Source: Chitinophagaceae bacterium
Lineage (GTDB): Bacteria > Bacteroidota > Bacteroidia > Chitinophagales > Chitinophagaceae
DNA: 64,000 nucleotides
Reading direction: 5' to 3'
NCBI GenBank assembly: GCA_016786885.1
Contig: JAEUVO010000055.1
Location: 62,001-126,000 of the forward strand
Shown here: positions 1 through 9,127 of the stretch, piece by piece
Numbering within the stretch: position 1 is the stretch's first letter
Layout of the letters: each line of letters opens with the position of its first letter
Program-made: the position numbers and the translations under genes
The notes under the pieces: generated by a model
Told to the model about the DNA's origin: nothing
Databases searched by the model: none
The model's input: the letters and a program-made list of their open reading frames with translations, nothing else

Positions 1-2731
1 TATCGCCAAACAACTGCCACATTTTTCCCAGCCCGCCGTTTTTATTAAAGGGGTCCAGTTCAAAGTCATCTTTCTCCACATGAAAGCTATTGGCCACATA
101 ATCTTTTATCATCCGCAGCCATTGCATCTGTTCTTCTGTAAACTTCAGGGTACCGGCCTGTTTTTTAAATACCCAGTCCTGGAAATTGCGGTCCACCGTT
201 TTATCATAGCCTGTAAGCGTTTGGTCAATACCACTTACTTTCCGGATCAGGCTTACCAGGGCGATCAATTCATTTTTTGGGGATCCATTAGCCTCTTTTA
301 GTTGTTCGTATGCACGCCATACATGCAGGGGTGATAAGAGCGGCTGCTCCGTTTTTATTTTTTCATACAGGTCTTTGATCATTTTATAAGTCAACTCCCT
401 GCGGCGGTAGGGCTGGCTATAAAATATTTGCAGGGCGGTTATCTCCTCTTTATGGCTTTCAATCCATGCGGTAAAATTGTTGATGGTTAATGAAGCGGCG
501 GCTTCCTGGTCTTTTACCCAACCGATATCGGTTATCTCGTCTATATTAATAGTATCAATTACCTGGTCGTATTTTTTACGTACATCTACAATGTAATTTC
601 TTAGACCGGGATTGTTGAAAACAGCTACAGCCTCTTCGATTAATTTAGAATGATGAGTTATGAATGATGAATTGATCTGCGCAGGTGAAGCACCTGGATT
701 TTCATTCATAATTCTTAATTCTAAATCCATAATTGTATCAGGATCGTAGGCATTCAGCAATTCCTTCACCACATGGCTGATGGTTTGTCCGTTGGCTTGT
801 TCGGCAAAAGATGCTTTTTCCTTCTCATTAATTTGTTTGTCTAGCCGGATGAGGCGGTTGGCCAGTGTGCTGAGGATGTCTTCCTTTGTATTGCCCATGG
901 CTACGTTCTGCAGCAAATCTTTCAGGCTCATACCAGGTTTTTTCTCCAATGGACGGCTGTCGGTTTTCTGGCTTTGCTCCACTCCAATGGCATCAATAAT
1001 TACAAAATGGTCTTTGGTGAATTTGGCAGAAGGTGTGCCGGTGGCTTTTAGTTGTTCCACTGTACATGTTCTGGTGCCACGGCCTTTCATTTGCTCGTAA
1101 TAACTGCGGCTTTTTACATCCCGCATAAATACCAATACTTCCAATGGACGAATATCGGTGCCGGTAGCAATCATATCTACCGTTACGGCAATGCGTGGAT
1201 AATAATCGTTGCGGAACTGGCTGAGTACAGTCTTGGGGTCTTCTTCACTTTTATAGGTGATCTTTTTGCAGAACTTATTTTCTTCAGCAAATTCTTCCCG
1301 TACAATTTCAATAATGTCTTCGGCATGAGAATCTGTTTTGGCGAAGATCAAAGTCTTTGGCACCTCAAACTTTCCATCTTTATCCATTCTGTCGGGGAAG
1401 ATAGCCGGCAGGTTTTCTTTCATGGCCCGGATGATGGTGCGGATAGTGCTGGGGTTTACAATATCATTATCCAGTTGTTTGCCGCTGTATTCAATGTCTT
1501 GATCCACACTCTCCCAGAATTTTCTGCGGGTTAATCGTTCCCGTTTATCCACCTTTTCACCCATGGTAATCTTGCTGCCTTCTTTGGTGATCTTTGTTTC
1601 GATGGTAAATACATTATAGGGAACGAGTACTCCATCAATCACGGCTTTTTCATAACCATAATCACTTACCAGGTTTTGGTTAAAGTAACCAAAGGTTCTG
1701 TTATCAGGTGTGGCAGTGAGGCCAACCTGAAATACATCAAAATAATCGAGTACCTGTTTCCACAAATTATAAATGCTGCGGTGGCATTCGTCAATCACGA
1801 TGAAATCAAAAAACTCAATGGGTACTTTTTCTGTATAAGCAACGGGAACCGGTTCTTTGGTTGTTGCAAATTCATTCGGGTTTTGTTCTTCGGCACTTTC
1901 ATCCAGTTCGGCTCCTTTTAAAATAGAGTACATCCGCTGAATGGTGGAAATATACACCTGGTTATCGGGCGGAATGAAACTGCTTTTTAACCTGGTAACG
2001 CCATAGAGTTCAGTGAACTTGCGGTTATCATCGTTGGGAACATAGGCCATCATTTCCTGTTCGGCCTGTTCGCCTAAATTCTTAGTGTCAACTAAAAACA
2101 AAATGCGTTTGGCTTTGGCATATTTTAATAATCGGTAAATAAATGTAATGGCGGTATATGTTTTACCAGAGCCAGTTGCCATTTGAATCAACGCTTTTGG
2201 TCTTGCTTCTTTAAACGATTGTTCAAGGTTATTGATGGCAATAATCTGGCAATCCCTTAAGCCGGTTGTTGGCAATGCAGGAATATCGTGCAACCTTGTC
2301 CGGAGCGATTTTTCCTGTTTGCTCCATTCTGAAAAAGTTTCGGGACGATGGAAAGTGAATACAGGCCTGCTTCTTGGTTTGGGGTCACGGTAATCGGTGA
2401 ACCTGGTTACTTCGCCGGTGCTTTCATAACCAAAGAACAAGGGCTGATTGTTGAGGTATTTCAGTTTGGCAGTAGCATAACCTTCCGTTTGGCCTTCATG
2501 CATCGTAAGATGAATTCCTTCTTCAGCTCTTTTTGCTTCAATGATGCCGACGGGTTTTTTATCCACGAATAAAACATAATCGGCAGGGCCGATATCGGTT
2601 TGGTATTCTCTTACTGCAATACCAACACCTGCATTCAAATTGATTTGATTCTTATTTTGAATAGGCCAGCCGCACTGAATAAGTTCAGCGTCTATTTTAT
2701 CACGGGCCAGTTGTTCAGGAGTTTGGTTCAA
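1..2731 (-). CDS. hsdR: Type I restriction endonuclease subunit R (3' end beyond window)
   Basis: Translating the minus strand from a TTG codon (an in-frame TAA lies just upstream) gives about 910 residues with no stop before the left edge. The start MNQTPEQLARDKID is typical of the HsdR family. A PD-(D/E)xK nuclease core is visible (D51, E65-A-K67), then helicase motifs ATGSGKT (about 185-191), DECH (about 314-317) and LTATP. HsdR is the ATP-driven translocase and cutting subunit that works with HsdM and HsdS; neither is in this window, so they probably lie further left. The C-terminal text (GGLGKMWQLFGD) suggests only a few tens of residues are missing. An inverted repeat lies in frame at 643-728. 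Confidence 0.93.
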   Translation of the reverse strand, partial: MNQTPEQLARDKIDAELIQCGWPIQNKNQINLNAGVGIAVREYQTDIGPADYVLFVDKKPVGIIEAKRAEEGIHLTMHEGQTEGYATAKLKYLNNQPLFFGYESTGEVTRFTDYRDPKPRSRPVFTFHRPETFSEWSKQEKSLRTRLHDIPALPTTGLRDCQIIAINNLEQSFKEARPKALIQMATGSGKTYTAITFIYRLLKYAKAKRILFLVDTKNLGEQAEQEMMAYVPNDDNRKFTELYGVTRLKSSFIPPDNQVYISTIQRMYSILKGAELDESAEEQNPNEFATTKEPVPVAYTEKVPIEFFDFIVIDECHRSIYNLWKQVLDYFDVFQVGLTATPDNRTFGYFNQNLVSDYGYEKAVIDGVLVPYNVFTIETKITKEGSKITMGEKVDKRERLTRRKFWESVDQDIEYSGKQLDNDIVNPSTIRTIIRAMKENLPAIFPDRMDKDGKFEVPKTLIFAKTDSHAEDIIEIVREEFAEENKFCKKITYKSEEDPKTVLSQFRNDYYPRIAVTVDMIATGTDIRPLEVLVFMRDVKSRSYYEQMKGRGTRTCTVEQLKATGTPSAKFTKDHFVIIDAIGVEQSQKTDSRPLEKKPGMSLKDLLQNVAMGNTKEDILSTLANRLIRLDKQINEKEKASFAEQANGQTISHVVKELLNAYDPDTIMDLELRIMNENPGASPAQINSSFITHHSKLIEEAVAVFNNPGLRNYIVDVRKKYDQVIDTINIDEITDIGWVKDQEAAASLTINNFTAWIESHKEEITALQIFYSQPYRRRELTYKMIKDLYEKIKTEQPLLSPLHVWRAYEQLKEANGSPKNELIALVSLIRKVSGIDQTLTGYDKTVDRNFQDWVFKKQAGTLKFTEEQMQWLRMIKDYVANSFHVEKDDFELDPFNKNGGLGKMWQLFGD
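643..728. repeat. Nested inverted repeat lying in frame within hsdR
   Basis: The outer arms are about 28 bp (643-672 and 699-728), imperfect inverted copies of a TTTAGAAT...TTATGAATGA sequence. The centre holds a perfect small hairpin, CAGGTG-AAG-CACCTG (682-696). The segment reads through in the hsdR frame as a low-complexity linker rich in Asn, Ser and His. The architecture resembles a REP- or MITE-like element that landed in the gene without breaking its frame. Only one copy is in this window. Confidence 0.55.
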
Positions 2732-2759
2732 TGGTGGCTGGGTTTATCTCACAAAATAA

Positions 2760-2804
2760 GAAAGGCTGCCTGAATATCCTCAGAGCCAGCCTTTCTCAAA
2801 TATA
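2760..2804 (-). promoter_or_regulatory. Probable hsdR -7 box and 5' leader hairpin
   Basis: On the minus strand TATATTTG (2797-2804) matches the Bacteroidota -7 consensus TAnnTTTG. No well-spaced -33 TTG was found. The box is followed directly by a 10-bp stem, AGAAAGGCTG pairing with CAGCCTTTCT, around an 18-nt loop. The TTG start of hsdR lies about 30 nt past the hairpin. The stem followed by TTATTTT could instead be a relic terminator. Confidence 0.4.
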
Positions 2805-2939
2805 AAGAGATTTGGAGATTCAGGTCAGACTACCCAACAATCAAACAACGATGTTGCAAACTGATTTTCTAATTGTTCAGTAAGTACACAGTGATTTCCT
2901 CCCTCTATTCCTCTTTATCTTTATTCCCAAATCTCTCGT

Positions 2940-4064
2940 ATGCCGCATCTCGACTATACCCAACGGGCCCTCCGCTTTGTGAGCCGCTACCCGGTATTCA
3001 ATATCATACTGACACAAATTGGCTTTTGGGTAATGGCCAATAGTATACTGGCGCTGCTGCTGCACCTGATGTATTCTTCCGTACATGTAAATGTGCCACT
3101 GCCCCTGCCACCGGAGCTGTGGCCCACTATGCTAACAGGCATCATCCTCGGCATCCTCTATGGTACCGTTCTCGGCATCACCGAATATTTTTTGGAGAAA
3201 CAATTCTTCCGCCGCCGCAGCCTTGGTGTTACGTTTTTGCTGAAGACAATGGTTTCCCTGCTCAGCCTCATATTGCTGCTGGCCCTGGTGCGGTTTGTCC
3301 TCTTCGATCACCTCATCCTCCCGGTCTTTATGAAAGGACGGTCACCCCTCACAGATGAATCCTGGAAATTCATTTTCTTCATCTTCCTTGTCTATTATGG
3401 ATTGATGACATTGGTGATCACCTTCATCACCCAGGTGAATAAGAAATACGGACCGGGGGTGCTGGTGCCGCTGCTGCTCGGCAAATACCGCCAGCCGAAA
3501 GAAGAGGAACGCATCTTTATGTTCATGGATCTGCAATCTTCCACCAGCATCGCCGAAGAACTGGGCCACCTGCGCTACAGCGGTTTTATCCGGGACAGTT
3601 TTATGGACATCAACCAGGTGATCGCTAAACACCAGGCGGAAATTTATCAATATGTGGGTGATGAAATTGTTCTTAGTTGGCGCATGGCAGAAGGCTTAAA
3701 GGACCTGGCCTGTGTCCGTTTTTATTTTGCCTGCGGCGAACAGTTTGCAAAACGGGCCGCTTATTATGAAGCACAGTATGGCCGTTTACCTTTTTTTAAA
3801 GCAGGGCTGCACGGCGGTAAAATAACAGCTGTGGAGATCGGCGAGATCAAACGGGATATTGCTTTTCATGGTGATTCCATTAATACTGCCGCAAGGATTC
3901 AAAGCCTGTGTAATAAATATCAAAAAAGCTTACTTATTTCTAAACCCTTCACAGAATATAGTGAATTCAATAAATTATTCAACGCTGTATCACTGGGTAT
4001 GGTGGCGCTAAAAGGAAAGCAACAACCTGTTGAATTGGTAAGTGTGGAAAGAATACTGGTATAA
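2940..4064 (+). CDS. Membrane-anchored class III adenylate/guanylate cyclase
   Basis: This 374-residue protein has a hydrophobic N-terminal half with about four membrane segments (roughly residues 20-165) and a cytoplasmic class III cyclase domain (roughly 195-370). Catalytic signatures are visible: FMDLQSST carries the first metal aspartate, YVGDEIV the second, and SINTAARIQ the transition-state Asn and Arg. It should make cAMP or cGMP from the nucleoside triphosphate; which one cannot be fixed from sequence alone. A box resembling the -7 element (TATCTTTA, 2916-2923) lies 16 nt before the ATG. The gene is divergent from hsdR and seems functionally separate. Confidence 0.88.
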   Translation: MPHLDYTQRALRFVSRYPVFNIILTQIGFWVMANSILALLLHLMYSSVHVNVPLPLPPELWPTMLTGIILGILYGTVLGITEYFLEKQFFRRRSLGVTFLLKTMVSLLSLILLLALVRFVLFDHLILPVFMKGRSPLTDESWKFIFFIFLVYYGLMTLVITFITQVNKKYGPGVLVPLLLGKYRQPKEEERIFMFMDLQSSTSIAEELGHLRYSGFIRDSFMDINQVIAKHQAEIYQYVGDEIVLSWRMAEGLKDLACVRFYFACGEQFAKRAAYYEAQYGRLPFFKAGLHGGKITAVEIGEIKRDIAFHGDSINTAARIQSLCNKYQKSLLISKPFTEYSEFNKLFNAVSLGMVALKGKQQPVELVSVERILV

Positions 4065-4078
4065 AATGAGTGCTGCAA

Positions 4079-4375
4079 TTATTTCCTCTTCCTCTTTTTC
4101 CTCAAGGCCGATTGCATACGGGCTGCCAGTTTTTCAATGCCCTGCTGCACGGTGCTTTCCAGTTTTTGCCCGGCGGCCTGGCTAAGGCGGCGGCTGAGGT
4201 AACCGGCCCCCAGGCTTACCAGCCCGGTAAACAAGGTATGCTCTCCCGGCTGGGTATGGGTGGCTTCGGCCAGTTTGTTGCGCAGCAGGGTGCCGGGGCG
4301 CAGTTCCTCTTTGGTCTCGCTCCAGTTTTGCTGCAGGGCTTTTTCCTGCTCCAGCTGCTGTATACGCAGCCGCAT
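4079..4375 (-). CDS. Basic coiled-coil protein of unknown function
   Basis: 98 residues from ATG at 4375; a TTG at 4435 would add 20 Lys/Arg-rich residues but overlap the upstream gene by 32 bp. The ATG is preceded by AGGA at good spacing, so it is preferred. The protein is charged, probably helical and coiled-coil at the N-terminus, with a Gly/Leu-rich middle (LVSLGAGYLSRRL) and a very basic C-terminus (KKRKRK). It is the third gene of a YtxH-holin-unknown trio that recurs in Bacteroidota and is probably an envelope or stress accessory. No enzymatic motif was seen. Confidence 0.65.
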   Translation of the reverse strand: MRLRIQQLEQEKALQQNWSETKEELRPGTLLRNKLAEATHTQPGEHTLFTGLVSLGAGYLSRRLSQAAGQKLESTVQQGIEKLAARMQSALRKKRKRK

Positions 4376-4403
4376 TTTTTCCTGCTGTATGTCTTTTATA
4401 TGT

Positions 4404-4769
4404 TTAATCTTTTTCGTCTTCTTCCTCCGGTTCAAACAAGGCTTCTATCATCGAATTCATAATGGGTATGCGCAGCAGCCGGTCTTTGGCCAGCCAAAAT
4501 ATAAGGCCCAGCAGCAACACTATACCGGCTACGATCAGGAAGCCCAGCCAGTAACTGTCAAGCCACTGCCCGATGGCAATAGCCGCTGCTATACTGAGCA
4601 GTACCAGGAACAAAAAAAACACCAGTGCTGCCATCAGCATAGCTATCATCATTGCGGCCAGTTTCGAGATCTTCTCGGCCATAGATAACTTTACCTGCGA
4701 CAGCCTGGTGTTTGCATACGCTTTGAGCTGATCGACCAGCGACTCTACTTTTTTAAATTCTTCTGACAT
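4404..4769 (-). CDS. Phage-holin-3-6 superfamily membrane protein
   Basis: 121 residues: a soluble helical N-terminus (about 1-37), two strongly hydrophobic helices (about 38-68 and 72-95), then an acidic tail ending EPEEEDEKD. This matches the small holin-like membrane family often placed beside ytxH in Bacteroidota. The family name comes from sequence similarity; a lytic role is unlikely here because no phage genes are nearby. It lies in a three-gene minus-strand operon, 25 bp downstream of ytxH. Confidence 0.8.
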   Translation of the reverse strand: MSEEFKKVESLVDQLKAYANTRLSQVKLSMAEKISKLAAMMIAMLMAALVFFLFLVLLSIAAAIAIGQWLDSYWLGFLIVAGIVLLLGLIFWLAKDRLLRIPIMNSMIEALFEPEEEDEKD

Positions 4770-4794
4770 GGTACTAAAGTTACACTTTTGCTTG

Positions 4795-5019
4795 TCAGAT
4801 CACTTCTTCGAGTTCGCCATTTACCCGGGCCATTTGTTCTTCCATCTTTTCTTTGCCCAGTTTTACTTTGCGTGTAAACTGATCTTTCAGTTTTTTGCCG
4901 TTATCAGCAATTTTGTGGCGGGTGTTAACGCCTTTGTCAGGAGCGAATAACACACCCAGTATTCCACCGATAGCCAGACCGGCTCCCAGTGCAATCAGCA
5001 CTTTAGATGTGTTTTTCAT
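4795..5019 (-). CDS. YtxH domain-containing small envelope protein
   Basis: 74 residues. The N-terminal membrane helix (VLIALGAGLAIGGILGVLFAPDKG) shows the Gly-rich YtxH signature and ends in the characteristic APxxG turn; the rest is a charged amphipathic helix. YtxH proteins are linked to general stress and envelope functions, but no biochemical activity is established. It is the first gene of the trio and is served by the promoter at 5060-5090. Confidence 0.85.
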   Translation of the reverse strand: MKNTSKVLIALGAGLAIGGILGVLFAPDKGVNTRHKIADNGKKLKDQFTRKVKLGKEKMEEQMARVNGELEEVI

Positions 5020-5059
5020 CTTTTATAATTTACGGATGAATAATAAGATACTGTCCTTT

Positions 5060-5090
5060 CAAATATAGTTTTTGAACCCGCCCAAAACAA
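5060..5090 (-). promoter_or_regulatory. Bacteroidota-type promoter for the ytxH operon
   Basis: On the minus strand TTG (5088-5090) and TATATTTG (5060-5067) are separated by 20 nt, a close match to the TTG-N19-21-TAnnTTTG promoter. Transcription would begin near 5054, about 35 nt before the ytxH ATG. The rest of the 292-bp gap (5020-5311) holds no convincing gene; a TATTTTCG box before htpG is a weaker promoter candidate. Confidence 0.6.
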
Positions 5091-5311
5091 TGAGCATCTT
5101 CATATACCGCAATGACAGCTGTCAATTTTTTAGGGCTGGCAGGAAAGCGAACTTGCTTTATTGTTTTGCTGCTGCTTACTATTCTTCAGCTCCCGCATTT
5201 GACTGCAAAACGCCGAACCTGAATGCCAATCTGGCAAGTTGGGCTGCTTTGGAACGATGTTGGTATTTTCGCCGCCATTATCGTATTAACTGAAAAAAAT
5301 TAATCTCTGTT

Positions 5312-7195
5312 ATGGTACAGGAAAAAGGAACTATATCGATCAACACGGAAAACATTTTCCCCATCATTAAAAAATTTCTCTACTCCGATCATGAGATCTT
5401 CCTGCGGGAACTGGTAAGCAATGCCGTGGATGCCACGCAAAAGATAAAAAGGCTGAGCTCACTGGGTCATTATAACAAAGAACTGGGCAGCCTGAACATT
5501 AAAGTAGCCGTGAATGCAGAAGCAAAGACCATTACCGTATCAGACAGCGGTATCGGCATGACAGCGGAAGAAATAAAAAAATACATCAACCAGGTGGCTT
5601 TTTCCGGCGCTACGGAGTTCATGGAAAAATTCAAAGAAGCCAATGATGCCAACGAGATCATCGGCCGTTTTGGTTTGGGTTTTTATTCTTCCTTCATGGT
5701 AGCAGAAAAAGTAGAGATACAAACCCTCTCTTACCAGGAAGGCGCCGCCCCTGCCCGCTGGACCTGCGACGGCAGCACCGAATTTGAGATCACCGAAGGA
5801 ACCCGTACTGAAAGAGGCACCGATATTATTTTATATATCAACGAAGATTCGCTGGAGTTCCTCGAAGAAAACCGCATTCAGTCCATACTGGATAAATATG
5901 CAAAGTTTCTGCCGGTGCCGGTACAGTTTGGTACCAAAACAGAATCGGTGGAAGACGGAACAGATGAAGAAGGCAAACCAAAATACAAACGGATTGAGGT
6001 TGATAATATCATCAACAACACCAATCCCATCTGGACAAAAGCGCCGGCCGACCTGAAGGATGAAGATTACCTTGATTTTTACCGGGAGCTGTATCCTTTC
6101 CAGGATGAACCACTGTTCTGGATACACCTGAATGTGGACTACCCGTTCAACCTGACCGGAGTATTGTATTTTCCCAAACTGAAGAACGATTTTGAAGTAC
6201 AGAAGAACAAGATCAAACTCTTCAGCCGCCAGGTATTCATTACCGATGAAGTAAAAGATATAGTGCCGGAATTTTTATTGCTGCTGCACGGGGTGATCGA
6301 TTCACCGGATATTCCCCTGAACGTTAGCCGTTCGTTTTTACAATCAGACAGCAATGTAAAAAAGATCAACAGTTATATCAGCCGCAAAGTAGCTGAGAAA
6401 CTGGCTGAACTTTTCAAGAAAGACCGCAAGGCCTATGAAACCAAGTGGAGTGATATTGGTTTGTTTGTAAAATACGGCGCCCTGTCTGATGAAAAATTCT
6501 ATGAAAAAGCGAAAGAGTTTTTATTGCTCAGCAATACAAATAATGAACATTACACACTGGAAGAGTACAATGCCAAAGTAAAAGACTTCCAGACAGACAA
6601 GAACGGACAGCTCGTTTATCTCTACACCGCTGATGCAGAGCACCAGCACAGTTATATCCAGTCGGCCCAAAAGAAGAACTATGATGTACTGCTGATGAAT
6701 TCACCGATCGATACTCATTTCATCCACCATCTTGAAATGAAACTGGAGAAAACTTCCTTGAAAAGGGTAGATGCAGATGTACTGGATAAACTGATCGAAA
6801 AAGAAGATGCCGAAAAACATACACTGACCAAGGAAGAAACCGAAAAACTGAAAACCATCTTCGATAAGGCGATCAGCAATACGAATATGAAGGTTGAGGT
6901 TGAAAGCCAGTCTGCTGATCATATGCCGGTGACCATCACCATGGAAGAATGGATGCGCCGGATGAAGGATATGAGTAAGCTGGGCGGCGGTATGAATTTT
7001 TATGGCGCTATGCCGGACAGTTATAAAGTGTCGGTAAATGGTAACCACAAACTCATACATAAAATTTTATCTGCTGATGAAGCACAGCAAACCGTGCTGG
7101 CCAAACAGGCATTTGATTTAGCGTTATTGGCGCAGGGCATGCTGAAAGGCGCTGACCTCACCGCCTTTGTGGAAAGAAGTGTGGAAGTGTTGTAG
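5312..7195 (+). CDS. htpG: Molecular chaperone HtpG (Hsp90)
   Basis: 627 residues, the usual bacterial Hsp90 length. The GHKL ATPase domain shows ELVSNAVDA, DSGIGMT and GRFGLGFYS, which form the nucleotide pocket. The middle domain contains IPLNVSRSFLQ with the catalytic-loop arginine, and the C-terminal dimerisation domain follows. HtpG is an ATP-dependent cytosolic homodimeric chaperone. The gene appears monocistronic and is followed by a hairpin at 7231-7255. The ATG at 5312 begins MVQEKGTISINTENIF, a normal Bacteroidota HtpG start. Confidence 0.97.
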   Translation: MVQEKGTISINTENIFPIIKKFLYSDHEIFLRELVSNAVDATQKIKRLSSLGHYNKELGSLNIKVAVNAEAKTITVSDSGIGMTAEEIKKYINQVAFSGATEFMEKFKEANDANEIIGRFGLGFYSSFMVAEKVEIQTLSYQEGAAPARWTCDGSTEFEITEGTRTERGTDIILYINEDSLEFLEENRIQSILDKYAKFLPVPVQFGTKTESVEDGTDEEGKPKYKRIEVDNIINNTNPIWTKAPADLKDEDYLDFYRELYPFQDEPLFWIHLNVDYPFNLTGVLYFPKLKNDFEVQKNKIKLFSRQVFITDEVKDIVPEFLLLLHGVIDSPDIPLNVSRSFLQSDSNVKKINSYISRKVAEKLAELFKKDRKAYETKWSDIGLFVKYGALSDEKFYEKAKEFLLLSNTNNEHYTLEEYNAKVKDFQTDKNGQLVYLYTADAEHQHSYIQSAQKKNYDVLLMNSPIDTHFIHHLEMKLEKTSLKRVDADVLDKLIEKEDAEKHTLTKEETEKLKTIFDKAISNTNMKVEVESQSADHMPVTITMEEWMRRMKDMSKLGGGMNFYGAMPDSYKVSVNGNHKLIHKILSADEAQQTVLAKQAFDLALLAQGMLKGADLTAFVERSVEVL

Positions 7196-7230
7196 CATAA
7201 AACAAGCCACGAAATAATTTTGTTTCTGAT

Positions 7231-7265
7231 AAAGCAGGGTCATCAGCCTTGCTTTATTACTTTTG
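7231..7265 (+). terminator. Rho-independent terminator after htpG
   Basis: AAAGCAGGG pairs with CCTTGCTTT (8 of 9 positions) across a 7-nt loop, followed by ATTACTTTT. The T-rich tail overlaps TACTTTTG (7258-7265), a possible -7 box for the next gene. Confidence 0.5.
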
Positions 7266-7271
7266 AGACTT

Positions 7272-8111
7272 ATGTCGCTTTTCATCGCCTCATTAAATTC
7301 GGGCAGCAATGCCAACTGTTATTATGTGGGAAATAATAACGAAGCAGTGCTAATTGATACAGGACTCAGTTGCCGGGAAACAGAAAGAAGAATGAAGCAG
7401 CTGGAACTTTCTATGGATAAAGTAAAAGCTGTTTTTATCTCGCATGAACATGCCGATCATATCACCGGCATGCCGGGTCTTTCAAAAAAATACCGGTTAC
7501 CTGTATATATTACTGACAGCACATTGCAACACAGTAATATGCCAGTAGAGCAGCATCTCGTCCGTTCATTCAAACATGCCGGCATTATTTCTATTGGTGA
7601 TTTAAAAATTACTGCTTTCAAAAAAAGTCATGATGCGGCTGACCCGCATAGTTTTATAATAACTGGTCGTGGAGTGAATGTGGGTGTGATTACGGATATT
7701 GGCTATGCCTGCAAAAGGGTGATAAAATATTTTAGTAAATGCCAGGCCGTTTTCCTGGAATCTAATTATTGTGATAACATGCTGAGAAACGGCAATTATC
7801 CTTACCATCTGCAAAAAAGGATCAGCAGTGATGAAGGGCATTTATCCAATGCGCAGGCGGTAGAATTATTTCAGCATTACCGTGCTGAAGACCTTCAGTT
7901 GCTCATTCTGTCACACCTTTCTAAAAACAATAACAAACCCGAACTGGTGGAAGCCCTGTTCAGACCGCATGCCGGTAATACAAAAATTATTGTTGCCAGT
8001 CGTTATGAAGCCAGCCCGGTATTTTATATAGAAGGAAAAGGCAATGAGGTCAGCACCATAAAGACAAAACCTAAGAAGGTAAAAAATGAAGGGCAGCTTT
8101 CTCTTTTTTAA
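7272..8111 (+). CDS. MBL-fold metallo-hydrolase (YycJ/WalJ-like)
   Basis: 279 residues from ATG at 7272; the TTG at 7263 is less likely because it falls in the probable -7 box. The N-terminus SLNSGSNANCYYV and the metal motif HEHADH (about residues 60-65) identify a metallo-beta-lactamase-fold hydrolase of the YycJ type. It ends in a short Lys-rich tail. YycJ relatives are nuclease-like enzymes tied to DNA repair or cell-wall regulation; the substrate here is unknown. TACTTTTG ends six nt before the ATG, so the mRNA may be leaderless. Confidence 0.88.
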   Translation: MSLFIASLNSGSNANCYYVGNNNEAVLIDTGLSCRETERRMKQLELSMDKVKAVFISHEHADHITGMPGLSKKYRLPVYITDSTLQHSNMPVEQHLVRSFKHAGIISIGDLKITAFKKSHDAADPHSFIITGRGVNVGVITDIGYACKRVIKYFSKCQAVFLESNYCDNMLRNGNYPYHLQKRISSDEGHLSNAQAVELFQHYRAEDLQLLILSHLSKNNNKPELVEALFRPHAGNTKIIVASRYEASPVFYIEGKGNEVSTIKTKPKKVKNEGQLSLF

Positions 8112-8116
8112 TTTTT

Positions 8117-9028
8117 CTATTTTCTCCTGTACATATTGAGTGTAACTGAAGTGGCAAAGAAAGGTCTTTCACTGAGTGTAAGAAAAGCTGTGTTATCATT
8201 TTTGAAACACATCGCTTCTCCCTGTGGTTCCAGTACATAACCTAAAGTAAGCGGATTTCTTTGAAGAGCCGCTTCTATGGTCTCTCCTGCATTTCTTTTC
8301 CAGTAATACACATTGGTATATGTTTTTACCAAAAGTTCTTTTTCATCAGGTGAGATCGCAGCAGCAGATACACCGGTGAAAGTGGCAGTGCCGACGGCAG
8401 TGGCAATGGTGGTGGTAGTAGTACTTTGCGGATATGATAATTTATATATCCGGGAAGTGCTGTCCCGCTTGCTGATGATATAAATGTCTTTTGTACTGTT
8501 CTCCACGAAGATGGCTTCTGCATCATGCGGCCCGTCAGGATACTGAAAAGTGATTTTATCAGTAGTAAAAACAGTGTCGGTACTTATCGTCGGTTCAGGA
8601 AAGCGATAAATAGCATAATCGGTATACGCAGCAAGATTATCTCCTGTTTCTGCAATGTATATATAGTTGGTTCCGGCTGCGGGACCGTTACCCACCACTA
8701 TATCTTCCCAGTCACGGTTACTCACTCCGCTGATATGTATTTTTTTCTGTATAGTGCCGGCATAGGAAAGCAGGAAAAGTTCCGGGGGATTTCCTCCATC
8801 CTGCTGCACCCAAACAAAACCCGGGTTAGTCTTACTGTCAGCAATACCGGACGCTTCATCAATGGTACCCGGAAGTACAGGTGTGGTTTCCGGAAGGGTT
8901 TCAAACGGCAAAAAATCTCCCTGCGCAGAATTCACTTCTTTCTGGCATTGCATAAAAGCAATGCAGGTGGCGATAAAAGAAAAAATTATCCGCATGAAAC
9001 GTATACTATTATGGATGATCGTCTTCAT
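8117..9028 (-). CDS. Exported protein with probable beta-propeller fold
   Basis: 303 residues from the first ATG, or 292 from the internal ATG at 8995, which gives a cleaner signal peptide (MRIIFSFIATCIAFMQC). The Cys at the end of that segment could be lipidated, but the preceding residues (FMQ) are a poor lipobox. The mature part has repeated beta-rich units with GxxDWEDI, GDN and DAEAIF motifs, suggesting a propeller-like sugar or ligand-binding fold. No catalytic motif was recognised. It converges on the MBL gene with a 5-bp gap. Confidence 0.7.
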   Translation of the reverse strand: MKTIIHNSIRFMRIIFSFIATCIAFMQCQKEVNSAQGDFLPFETLPETTPVLPGTIDEASGIADSKTNPGFVWVQQDGGNPPELFLLSYAGTIQKKIHISGVSNRDWEDIVVGNGPAAGTNYIYIAETGDNLAAYTDYAIYRFPEPTISTDTVFTTDKITFQYPDGPHDAEAIFVENSTKDIYIISKRDSTSRIYKLSYPQSTTTTTIATAVGTATFTGVSAAAISPDEKELLVKTYTNVYYWKRNAGETIEAALQRNPLTLGYVLEPQGEAMCFKNDNTAFLTLSERPFFATSVTLNMYRRK

Positions 9029-9127
9029 AGCAGGGATTGAAACGCTTAGCTTATAAAAGTATAAAATAACAGGGATTATTACCAGGAGGATACCGGGAGT
9101 ATGAAACGTTACTTAGTGTTCAACTGT

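Noticed and set aside
1..2572. Several plus-strand ORFs of 60-160 codons
   Set aside because: The minus strand codes for a continuous, highly conserved HsdR protein across the same span; the plus frames are its shadows.
4404..4769. Prophage remnant based on a holin-like gene
   Set aside because: No endolysin, structural, integrase or attachment sequence nearby; this holin-family gene commonly pairs with ytxH in chromosomes.
5072..5293. 73-codon plus-strand frame before htpG
   Set aside because: No recognisable protein sequence, no ribosome site, and it lies over the likely promoter region of ytxH.
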